Below are positions 23,478 through 30,815 of a stretch of DNA of 64,000 nucleotides, piece after piece. The translations under genes and the position numbers were made by a program. Under the pieces are notes generated by a model. That model made no database searches. It was not told the DNA's origin and saw only the letters and a program-made list of their open reading frames with translations. This DNA comes from Natronococcus sp. AD-5 (lineage in GTDB: Archaea; Halobacteriota; Halobacteria; Halobacteriales; Natrialbaceae): the NCBI RefSeq assembly GCF_030734285.1, contig NZ_CP132294.1, positions 2,666,001 through 2,730,000 on the forward strand. The letters run 5' to 3'. Position 1 is the first letter of the stretch. Each line of letters begins with the position of its first letter.

Positions 23478-24875
23478 TCACTCCTCCGGCGGCGTTTCGG
23501 CGATCTCGTCGGCCGCGTGAATCTGGACGTTCGTCGGCCGTTTCGTGAACTGCCCAAGCGAGTGGGCCACGATTCGCTCGACGCCTCGATCCGCCGCGAG
23601 GTCGAGCAATCGCTGTTCGAGGATCTCGTCTAAGACGACCGTCGTCGGCGCCGACTCGAGCGACTCGAGCGTGTCGTAGGCGGTACTCGCCGGCGCCTCC
23701 TCGATCACGTCGTCGTTCTCGTCGAGGAACCGGACTCGATCGGTTCCCCCGCCGATGACCGCCGTCGCGTGCCCGTAGACGGTTTCCGGGTCGGTATCCG
23801 CGGCGGCATCGGCCGTCGACTCGGCGTCGGACTCGTCCGGACGTAGGCGGGTCGCGTCGGCATCCGCACGTGCGTGCGGGCCGCTCGCCGATGACAGTTG
23901 CGCGTCTTCGGACGGGGCCGAACCCACGCCGGACGCCGGCGTCAGTCGACGACTTTCGTCCCGCTCGGATTGCTTCGGGGGCTCCTCGTCGATCGTCGTC
24001 GGCGACGACGTCGGCGGGGCCGGCGTCGCGCTGCCGTCGGTCGCGGCGATCGCTTCGCGGGGCTCGTTCAACCCCGAGACGGTGTCGTAGGGGACCTTGT
24101 TCCGGAGCGCGGCGAACAGCTGGTGATGGTCGAGTTCCTCGACCGACTCCCCCGACGGGGCGAACGCCACGTAGTCGATGTCGCCGACCTGAGAGAGTTC
24201 CTCGAAGATCAGGTCGCCGCCGCGATCGCCGTCGAGAAAGACCGTGACCGTGCGGTGACGGGTCAGTTCGGCCACCGCGTCGGGGACGTTTGTTCCCTCG
24301 ACCGCGATGCCGTTCTTGACGCCGTACTTGAGCAGCGTCAGCACGTCGGACCGCCCCTCGACGACGATGATAGCGTCGCTGTCGGTGACTCGCGGTCCGG
24401 CGGGGAGACCCTCGTACTCGGTGATGTCCTCGACGCGGACGTGCTGGCGCACCTCCGCGAGGATCTCCTCGGAGGTCATCACGCTGTCGTCGAAGCCCGT
24501 CCGGAGGAGTTCCTTCGCGCGGTCGACGACCTCCTTGCGCTTGGCCGCGCGGACGTCCTCGATCTCGGTGATCTCGAGGGAGGCGCGACAGGGACCGACG
24601 CGAGTGATCGTCTCGAGCGAGGCCGCGAGCGTCGCCGTCTCGACCTTGTCGAGGCTGGTCGCGATGGTGAGATGGCCGTGCGACTGCCCCTTCGTGCTGG
24701 CTATTTCGACGTCGATGCGGCCGACCTTCTGTGACTGACGGAGATCGCGGAGATCGAGTTCGTCGCCCAGCAAGCCTTCGGTCTGACCGAAGATAGCGCC
24801 GACGACGTCGCTCCGCTCAACAACCCCGTCAGCGGTTACGTCAGCGTGGATATGGTATTTCGAGGTGTCTTCCAT
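23478..24875 (-). CDS. dnaG: Archaeal DnaG (TOPRIM primase-like / exosome-associated)
   Basis: The protein has 465 residues. The start MEDTSKYHIHADVTADGVVERSD and DVVGAIFGQTEGLL are characteristic of archaeal DnaG. The TOPRIM domain (~165-260) shows IIVVEGRSDVLTLLKYG with the catalytic Glu and VFLDGDRGGD with the metal-binding Asp residues. A Ser/Asp/Ala-rich linker of ~120 residues (~290-400), longer than in non-halophiles, leads to a conserved C-terminal domain (VVLDEILEQRLLDLAADRG, AHSLGQFTKRPTNVQIH). Archaeal DnaG has primase activity in vitro and is a subunit of the RNA exosome; replication in archaea otherwise uses PriSL. Confidence 0.95.
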   Translation of the reverse strand: MEDTSKYHIHADVTADGVVERSDVVGAIFGQTEGLLGDELDLRDLRQSQKVGRIDVEIASTKGQSHGHLTIATSLDKVETATLAASLETITRVGPCRASLEITEIEDVRAAKRKEVVDRAKELLRTGFDDSVMTSEEILAEVRQHVRVEDITEYEGLPAGPRVTDSDAIIVVEGRSDVLTLLKYGVKNGIAVEGTNVPDAVAELTRHRTVTVFLDGDRGGDLIFEELSQVGDIDYVAFAPSGESVEELDHHQLFAALRNKVPYDTVSGLNEPREAIAATDGSATPAPPTSSPTTIDEEPPKQSERDESRRLTPASGVGSAPSEDAQLSSASGPHARADADATRLRPDESDAESTADAAADTDPETVYGHATAVIGGGTDRVRFLDENDDVIEEAPASTAYDTLESLESAPTTVVLDEILEQRLLDLAADRGVERIVAHSLGQFTKRPTNVQIHAADEIAETPPEE

Positions 24876-24991
24876 TGGAGATCCGCCCCGGGTGAAGGGA
24901 CGCAGTGACGCGACGATGCGTCCAGAGACTTACCTAGAGAAAGGATCGTCAGCGGCAAATAGCTGTTGACCTGTAAAGCGGCGGTCGGCGT

Positions 24992-25948
24992 TCAGTACGC
25001 CGGTCGGTACCAGTACCAGTAGCACGTGACGGCGAGGAGGACGACCAGTCCGCCGAGGAAAAAAAGCAGTCCCGGCGGGACCGTCCCGAAGATCGCGTCC
25101 GCGGCCTCGGCACCGCCGTCGGTGAGAGGGTCGGAGCCGCCGTCGGCGACGGTCTCGGTTCCTTCGGTCCCGCCGCCGCTCGGGGATACGCTCTCGTTGG
25201 CCGAGTTATACTCCTCGGGTGCGGTATCGGTGACGGTCTCGTCCGCGGTGTTGTCCCCCTCGTCAGCGATGTCAGCGCCGTCAGCACCGTTAGCACCGTC
25301 CTCGCTCTCCCTGTCGGCGGTCATTGCCTCGCCGTCGGCCTCCGCATCCCTCTCGGCGTCCGCCTCCTCCGAAGGCCCGTCCTGATCCGCGGATTCGACC
25401 CGTTCGTCGCCCTCACCGTCGCCCGCCGGCGCATCGCCGCTATCGCCCCCGTCCGCGCTGTCTTCGCCCCCCGTCGGCACGAATTCGTCCGACTCCGGTC
25501 CCCCCGACCCGAGCCACCGGGTGGCTCCGTACTGTACCAGCAGGCTACCCCCCGCCAGCGCGCCGATTCCGCCGACAAGCCGCGAGAGGGCCGTCCGCAA
25601 CTGCGAGGCCCGCGACTCGTCGCTCGTGACGATCAACGGGCCGTCCGTCGTCGCGTAGACGCTCATCTCGTTGCCGCGCGACGAGTACCACGTGTCGACG
25701 ATCTCGACGAGGCCCGCGTCCTCGAGTTTCTCGAGGTGGTAGCGAACGTTCTGAATCGAGGAGTCGATCGAATCGGCGACGTCGCTCGGCGTTCCGGGTT
25801 CGTCGTCGAGTCGCGCGTAGATCCGCCGGGCCGTCGTCGACGAGAGGGCACCGAACACGGCGTCGGCGTCCTCGCCCTCGAGGTCGACGACACGCGGTTG
25901 CCCCTCCCCGGTCGACGGCTCCGAACGGAAGGGGAACAGACGAGCCAT
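24992..25948 (-). CDS. Membrane-anchored winged-helix (ArsR-type) regulator
   Basis: The protein has 318 residues from the ATG at 25948 (MARLFPF). An ATG 18 bases upstream is possible, and the very long upstream open frame is not coding. Residues ~25-110 form an ArsR-like winged helix (FGALSSTTARRIYARLDDEP, PSDVADSIDSSIQNVRYHLE, LEDAGLVEIVDTWYSSRG). A long acidic, Gly/Ser/Ala-rich linker (~150-270, with GANGADGAD repeats) leads to one C-terminal membrane helix (PGLLFFLGGLVVLLAVTCYWYW). The layout suggests a DNA-binding domain held at the membrane. It is divergent from the DUF3311/symporter pair. Confidence 0.85.
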   Translation of the reverse strand: MARLFPFRSEPSTGEGQPRVVDLEGEDADAVFGALSSTTARRIYARLDDEPGTPSDVADSIDSSIQNVRYHLEKLEDAGLVEIVDTWYSSRGNEMSVYATTDGPLIVTSDESRASQLRTALSRLVGGIGALAGGSLLVQYGATRWLGSGGPESDEFVPTGGEDSADGGDSGDAPAGDGEGDERVESADQDGPSEEADAERDAEADGEAMTADRESEDGANGADGADIADEGDNTADETVTDTAPEEYNSANESVSPSGGGTEGTETVADGGSDPLTDGGAEAADAIFGTVPPGLLFFLGGLVVLLAVTCYWYWYRPAY

Positions 25949-26124
25949 ATCGGGTTCGTGTCCCATTCGTTCGCCGACACATATACCCCTTTTCCTCCCT
26001 GAAAGAGCGATTTTACCTAACCAAAACCGCAAGGCGCAACGGGGGCGCACTATTGATGAAAAAAGTCGTTCAATAACTGGGATCGAACAGTAACAGTTAC
26101 CCACTCCGAGACGAACCATCGACC

Positions 26125-26406
26125 ATGCCGCGTCTGGAACTGTGGGGATGGCTCGCGGTCGCCGTCGGGCTCTGTGCGCTCGCGATACCGTGGTTCCTCT
26201 GGAACGACGCGACGCTCGTCGCGGGAATCCCGCTGTGGCTCTGGTGGCACGTCGGCTGGATGGTGCTCGCGTCGGTCGTCTTCTGGCTGTTCGCCCGGCG
26301 CGCGTGGGGGGTCGGAATCGAATCGCCCGACGGGGACTCGGGCGACGGGTCGCGCCCGCCACGGCGTCACGGCTCGAGAACCGAAGCCGGGGGTGAGTCG
26401 CGGTGA
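26125..26406 (+). CDS. DUF3311 small membrane subunit of a sodium:solute symporter
   Basis: The protein has 93 residues. It has two membrane helices (~8-26 and ~34-58: WGWLAVAVGLCALAIPWFLW and WHVGWMVLASVVFWLF), followed by a polar tail. This is the DUF3311 pattern of short proteins that accompany SSS-family carriers. Its stop overlaps the symporter start (GTGA), so translation is coupled. It is thought to be an accessory subunit, by analogy with other two-gene SSS systems. Confidence 0.85.
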   Translation: MPRLELWGWLAVAVGLCALAIPWFLWNDATLVAGIPLWLWWHVGWMVLASVVFWLFARRAWGVGIESPDGDSGDGSRPPRRHGSRTEAGGESR

Positions 26407-27872
26407 CGGTTGCGCTCCAGCTCGCGATCATCGTCGGCTACCTCCTGCTGGCGCTCGCGATCGGACTGGTCGCCTACCGGCTCACCGAGCGGACGGCCGA
26501 GGACTTCTACCTCGCGAGTCGAACCGTCGGCACGGTCGTCCTGCTCTTTACGACGTTCGCGACCCTGCTGTCGGCGTTTACCTTCTTCGCCGGACCGAAC
26601 GTCGCCTACCGCGAGGGGCCGGAGTGGATCCTCGTCATGGGGCTGATGGACGGGATCATCTTCGCGATCCTCTGGTACGTCATCGGCTACAAGCAGTGGC
26701 TGCTCGGCCGGCGCTACGCGTACGTCACCCTCGGCGAGATGCTCGGCGATCGGTTCGCCTCGAGGCGGCTCCGCGGGCTCGTCGCCGGCGTGAGCCTGCT
26801 CTGGCTGTTCCCGTACGTCATGCTCCAGCAGGTGGGCGCCGGCACCGCGCTACAGGCGCTGACCGAGGGAGCCGTCCCGTACGCCGTCGGCGCGGGGCTG
26901 ATCACGGCGTTCATGATCCTCTACGTCGTCGTCGCCGGCTTCCGCGGCATCGCCTGGACCGACACCCTCCAGGGGGCGTTCATGCTCGCCACCACCTGGG
27001 TCGCGACGGTGTGGGTACTCGCCGTCGTCGGCGGGCCCGACGCCGCGACCGCTGCACTCGAGGCCGAAGCGGCCCACCACCTCGCGCTCGGCGGCGACCA
27101 CTACACGCCCCAGTGGATGCTCTCGACGGCGATCGTGATCGGATTCGGCGTCGCGATGTTCCCGCAGGTGAACCAGCGCTTCTTCGCCGCGGGATCCAGA
27201 ACCGTTCTGAAGCGATCGTTCGCGCTCTGGCCGATCCTCTGCGTGTTGCTGTTCGTCCCCTCGTTCATGCTCGGCGCGTGGGCGCGAGGCCTCGACGTGG
27301 CGGTCCCGGCGGGCGAGAACGTCCTCCCGGTCGTCCTGGCCGAGTTCACGCCCGTCTGGTTCGCCGCGCTCGTCATCGCCGGCGCGATGGCCGCGATGAT
27401 GTCCTCCTCGGACTCGATGCTGCTGTCGGGCTCGTCGTACTTCACGCGGGACCTCTACCGCCCGTTCGTCGAGGCCGACCTCTCGGATCGACGCGAGGAC
27501 CTGCTCGCTCGCGTAGGGGTCGTCGTCTTCGCGACGGCGTCGTTCCTCGTCAGCCTCGTCAATCCCGCGACGCTGTTCGAACTCGGCGACGCGGCCTTCA
27601 GCGGCTTCGCCCAGCTCGCCTTGCCCGTGACGGTGGCACTCTACTGGCGAGGGACGACCCGCGCCGGCATCACCACCGGGATCCTGGTCAGCCAGCTGTT
27701 CTACCTCTCGAGTCTCTTTCTCGCGGTCGTCCCCGGTTCCTACGCCAGCTGGTCGGCCGGACTCGTCGGGATGGGTCTCGGGCTCGTCGTCACCGTCGGT
27801 ATCTCCCTCGTGACGACGCCGGCGGCCGACGAACGACAGGCGATCTACTTCGACGGGCTCGGCGCGGACTGA
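26403..27872 (+). CDS. Sodium:solute symporter (SSS family)
   Basis: The protein has 489 residues and about 13 membrane helices. SSS marks are EDFYLASRTVGTVVLLFTTFATLLSAFTF in its first third, ARGLDVAVPAGENVLPVVL in the middle and AGAMAAMMSSSDSMLLSGSSYFTRDLY around residue 325-350, the helix with the sodium-site Ser pair. The start is GTG at 26403, overlapping the DUF3311 gene. The carrier should bring an organic solute in with Na+; DUF3311-linked members have been tied to monocarboxylate, proline or pantothenate-like substrates, and the sequence does not decide. The adjacent divergent winged-helix gene may regulate it. Confidence 0.93.
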   Translation: MTVALQLAIIVGYLLLALAIGLVAYRLTERTAEDFYLASRTVGTVVLLFTTFATLLSAFTFFAGPNVAYREGPEWILVMGLMDGIIFAILWYVIGYKQWLLGRRYAYVTLGEMLGDRFASRRLRGLVAGVSLLWLFPYVMLQQVGAGTALQALTEGAVPYAVGAGLITAFMILYVVVAGFRGIAWTDTLQGAFMLATTWVATVWVLAVVGGPDAATAALEAEAAHHLALGGDHYTPQWMLSTAIVIGFGVAMFPQVNQRFFAAGSRTVLKRSFALWPILCVLLFVPSFMLGAWARGLDVAVPAGENVLPVVLAEFTPVWFAALVIAGAMAAMMSSSDSMLLSGSSYFTRDLYRPFVEADLSDRREDLLARVGVVVFATASFLVSLVNPATLFELGDAAFSGFAQLALPVTVALYWRGTTRAGITTGILVSQLFYLSSLFLAVVPGSYASWSAGLVGMGLGLVVTVGISLVTTPAADERQAIYFDGLGAD

Positions 27873-27945
27873 GCGCCGGATTCGCCTCGAGTGCAGGGAG
27901 CGACAAGCGACACACCGAAAGGATCGGGTCGCCTACGCCGGGGCG

Positions 27946-28539
27946 ATGACGATCGACCTGCCGGAGTCGCTCGCCGAGACGTGGCAGCCGCTCGGAACGC
28001 GAACCGGAGAAGCCTCCGTTCTCGTCGCCTCGATCACGACCGAAACGACGCTGTACGAGCCGACCGACTCGACGCCGTCCGAACTCGGGCCCAGCAGGAT
28101 CCCGGTTCGCTCGCTGTTCGCCGTCGACGTGACGATCTCGCCGTCGCTGTCGACGATCGGCGTCTCGCCCGAATCGGCGCTCTCGAAGGCCGCGCCGAAG
28201 GCGAAGGCGCAGTTCGTCGACGCCCTCGCGGACGAGGGTCTGGTCGTCGACGGGACGCGAGACACGCTCGAGTTCGAGGGCCCAAACGGAAACGCCGGAA
28301 CGTGGTACGTCCTCGAGGCGGCCTATCCCGTCGATCCGGACGTAACGGCGAACGGGACGGACCGGATCGCGACCGAGGCGCACGTCGCCGTCTGGCCGAC
28401 CGACGCGAGCTACGGGATGGCCGGCGGCGTCCTGCCGCTCGAGTCGAGCGAGTCGAGCGAGGTCGATCTCGCAGTGGCTCCGGAGCGCGACCGCGAGACG
28501 ATCACGGAGCTGGTTCGAACGGTCGAGCCGGCCGAGTGA
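27946..28539 (+). CDS. Haloarchaeal hypothetical protein
   Basis: The protein has 197 residues and is soluble. It has regular alternation of hydrophobic strands (VLVASITTETTLYEP, LFAVDVTISPSL, TWYVLEAAYPV, IATEAHVAVWPTD) and one helix (ALSKAAPKAKAQFVDALADE), so a compact alpha/beta domain is likely. It has no Cys, signal peptide or membrane segment. A very similar lipoprotein-like family exists in haloarchaea, but this one starts without a lipobox. It stands alone 73 bases after the symporter. Function unknown. Confidence 0.72.
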   Translation: MTIDLPESLAETWQPLGTRTGEASVLVASITTETTLYEPTDSTPSELGPSRIPVRSLFAVDVTISPSLSTIGVSPESALSKAAPKAKAQFVDALADEGLVVDGTRDTLEFEGPNGNAGTWYVLEAAYPVDPDVTANGTDRIATEAHVAVWPTDASYGMAGGVLPLESSESSEVDLAVAPERDRETITELVRTVEPAE

Positions 28540-28672
28540 GAGTTCGGCTGCGATCGCGAATTTCTGCCGCTTCGTCCTCGAACCCGTCCTTTCGGATCGT
28601 AATATATCAATTAATAACCCGCTTCGCACTACGCTTATGTACGCTTGTGCGCGTGAGTAGCACGGGTACATC

Positions 28673-30283
28673 ATGGACGAGGACCGGCGCTCGATCGAGA
28701 CCGATTCCTTCCCCGGAGACGAGGGGGTGGAAGCAGTGCTCGACCGTATCCCCGACGGCGTCTACGAGTTCGACACCGAGTTACGAAACCTCGTCGCGAA
28801 CGAGCAGGTGAGCGAACTCCTCGGAACCGAACGTGCGGGAGACGAGGCGACCGGGGAAGCGCTCCGTTCGCTGTTCGACGGGGCACACGAGCGAGCCCTC
28901 GAGCGGCGGGTGCCGGTGACCGTCGAGGCGTACCACTCGCCCACCGATACCCGGCTCGAGGCGCGTATCGCTGCCTCTCGGATCGGCGTGACCGGAACCG
29001 TCCGGGACGTGACCGAACGGAGGGCGCGCGAGCGGCGGTTCGAACGCCAGCGCGATCGGATGGAAGCGTTGAACAACGTCTATACCGTTATGCGGGCGAT
29101 CAACGACGCGATCGTTACCGGATCGGCACGGGACGAACTCGAGCGGGTCACCTGCGAAACGCTCGCCGATACGTCATCCTACGAGTTCGCGTTCGTGGCT
29201 GCAATCGACTCGAAAACGGGAGACGTGATCCAGCGAGTCGAAGCGGGAATCGAGGGATACGTCGAGAGCATCCCGCTTTCGACAGATCCGAACGAGCCGG
29301 CGGGTCGCGGCCCGGCGGGACGTGCGATCCGGACCCAGCAGCTACAGGTGTCGAACGACGTCTTCACCGATCCAGATTTCGAACCCTGGCGCGAGGACGC
29401 CTACGAGCGCGGCTACCAGTCGGCCGCTGCGATCCCGATCGTCCACAGCGGTGGACTGTACGGCGTTCTCGGCGTCACGAGCGCGCACCGACACGCGTTC
29501 ACAGCCGAGGTACGGGAAGGGATCGGCCAGCTCGGAGAAATTCTCGGCCACGCGATCGCCGCACTCGAGCGTAAGCGCGCGCTGATGGGAGACGAACTGA
29601 TCGAACTCGAGTACGAGATTCGGAACGCGGTCGACATATTCGACGGACCACCGATGGCCGATCAGTACGTCTCCTTCGAGCGCGTCGTACAGATCGACGA
29701 GGAACGGTTCCTCGAGTACGGCGTCGCGGCGGTCGAGGCGTTTCCGAACGTGGAGGAACTGACCGAATGCGTCCCCCACTGGGAAGACGTGGCGGTGCTC
29801 GATGAGTCGGCCGGGGAGGTCACGTTCGAACTCACGATCACGTCGCCGCCGATGTTCTCGGTCGTCGCCGCACACGGCGGCTACGTCGAGTCGGCTGCCA
29901 TCAACGGCGGCGACTACACGATGACGATTCACCTGCCGAAGAGCACGGACGTACGCGCCGTGACCGAGGCGATTCAGTCCGTGTATCCGAAAGCGACGAA
30001 CATCGCTCGGCGACAAGTGAGACCCTCTAACGAGTCGATCGCACAGATTCAGGACCACCTGTACGGAGTATTAACCGAGCGTCAGCGAACCGTCCTAGAA
30101 ACGGCCTACTACGCCGGCTTCTTCAACTGGCCCCGGAACAGTTCCGGCGAGGACGTCGCGACGACGCTCGAGATTACGCCGGCGACGTTTCACGAGCACC
30201 TCCGATCGGCCCAGCAGAAGATCGTCGAAGCAGTCTTTAACGAGCCGGATACGACGCGCGGAGGTTCTGATAGGACCGAGTGA
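28673..30283 (+). CDS. PAS-GAF-Bat-HTH-10 transcriptional regulator
   Basis: The protein has 536 residues. Residues ~20-120 resemble a PAS domain (VLDRIPDGVYEFDTELRN, ending VTGTVRDVTERRARER). After a coiled linker comes a GAF domain (~145-305: SYEFAFVAAIDSKTGDVI, GRGPAGRAIRTQQLQVSND, YQSAAAIPIVHSGGLYGVLG). Residues ~320-455 are the Bat domain and ~465-530 HTH-10 (LTERQRTVLETAYYAGFFNW, EITPATFHEHLRSAQQKIVE). Same design as the bacterio-opsin activator, which responds to light and oxygen. The upstream ~70 bases are AT-rich (28599-28614) with a further TATA-like CTTATGTA at 28635. No opsin gene is in the window. Confidence 0.92.
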   Translation: MDEDRRSIETDSFPGDEGVEAVLDRIPDGVYEFDTELRNLVANEQVSELLGTERAGDEATGEALRSLFDGAHERALERRVPVTVEAYHSPTDTRLEARIAASRIGVTGTVRDVTERRARERRFERQRDRMEALNNVYTVMRAINDAIVTGSARDELERVTCETLADTSSYEFAFVAAIDSKTGDVIQRVEAGIEGYVESIPLSTDPNEPAGRGPAGRAIRTQQLQVSNDVFTDPDFEPWREDAYERGYQSAAAIPIVHSGGLYGVLGVTSAHRHAFTAEVREGIGQLGEILGHAIAALERKRALMGDELIELEYEIRNAVDIFDGPPMADQYVSFERVVQIDEERFLEYGVAAVEAFPNVEELTECVPHWEDVAVLDESAGEVTFELTITSPPMFSVVAAHGGYVESAAINGGDYTMTIHLPKSTDVRAVTEAIQSVYPKATNIARRQVRPSNESIAQIQDHLYGVLTERQRTVLETAYYAGFFNWPRNSSGEDVATTLEITPATFHEHLRSAQQKIVEAVFNEPDTTRGGSDRTE

Positions 30284-30336
30284 GCGCCGTCGTGCGACCT
30301 CACGGGATTCAGTACGACGCCGACAAACTACCAGGT

Positions 30337-30389
30337 ATGCAGACCCACATCGTTCCGGTCGGCTTCGACTACGACCGGCTGATCTCGCC
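30337..30389 (+). repeat. Truncated duplicate of the 5' end of the DUF6293-type regulator gene
   Basis: The 53 bases starting with the ATG at 30337 match 33299-33351, the first 17-18 codons of the complete regulator gene, with only about three substitutions; both begin MQTHIVPVGFDYDRLI. After 'gatctcgcc' the two sequences diverge fully and the frame is soon lost, so this copy is a dead gene end. The upstream sequences are unrelated. The two copies bound the low-G+C segment with asnB, which points to a past insertion or recombination at this gene. Confidence 0.8.
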
Positions 30390-30433
30390 TTATTGGGCCT
30401 GTATCCCTCGTTTCGGGTTTCTCGGAGACACCA

Positions 30434-30478
30434 ATGCAAGACCGAAAACTCGAGCCGATTGCACCGGGTGAAGCAGTC
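30434..30478 (+). pseudogene. Possible N-terminal relic of a tyrosine recombinase
   Basis: The frame from the ATG at 30434 reads MQDRKLEPIAPGEAV and then loses sense. LEPIAP(x)2A(V/L) close to the first Met is how many haloarchaeal phage-type integrases begin, from memory. It sits right inside the left edge of the asnB island, 45 bases after the truncated regulator copy. The match is short, so the assignment is tentative. Confidence 0.35.
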
Positions 30479-30815
30479 ATTTCTCGCTCACTGGGTGGGT
30501 GCGACCTACTACCTCTATCAGAAACCGATTCCGAGTGCGGCGATCGGCTCCGGCCTCTGGATAACGGCACTCGTGATGTTGCTCACACCCGTCCTCTTCT
30601 ATCTGCCCGTTATCATCGGCGAGGGTGCCGGCGAAAGCGCTGAAGCAACTGGAACGTTCATCGGCGGCATTCTCGACCTCATCATCTGGGAAATCGCGTT
30701 TGCCGTCGGGGCGATCATCGTCGCTGCTATCGGTTGGGCGTTTAAGCGTCGAGCACGTAACAAGGTCGGGAGCGAAGCGAACCGAGCACCTCGCGAGGCC
30801 TCTCCCGGTCGCTAG
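30468..30815 (+). CDS. Small two-helix membrane protein
   Basis: The protein has 115 residues from the GTG at 30468; an upstream start in the same frame would run through the duplicated and relic DNA. It has two hydrophobic helices, ~28-50 (GSGLWITALVMLLTPVLFYL) and ~68-92 (GGILDLIIWEIAFAVGAIIV), then a basic tail. The last ~20 residues come from a repeat-like sequence (gcgaagcgaaccgagc) and may not be conserved. It converges with asnB, the two stops overlapping by 4 bases. Unknown function; it may be real or a by-product of the insertion. Confidence 0.5.
   Translation: MKQSFLAHWVGATYYLYQKPIPSAAIGSGLWITALVMLLTPVLFYLPVIIGEGAGESAEATGTFIGGILDLIIWEIAFAVGAIIVAAIGWAFKRRARNKVGSEANRAPREASPGR

Noticed and set aside
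25967-26431. Extension of the winged-helix regulator frame to ~479 codons
   Set aside because: It runs antisense to the DUF3311 gene and past the promoter; the regulator family starts with MARL.
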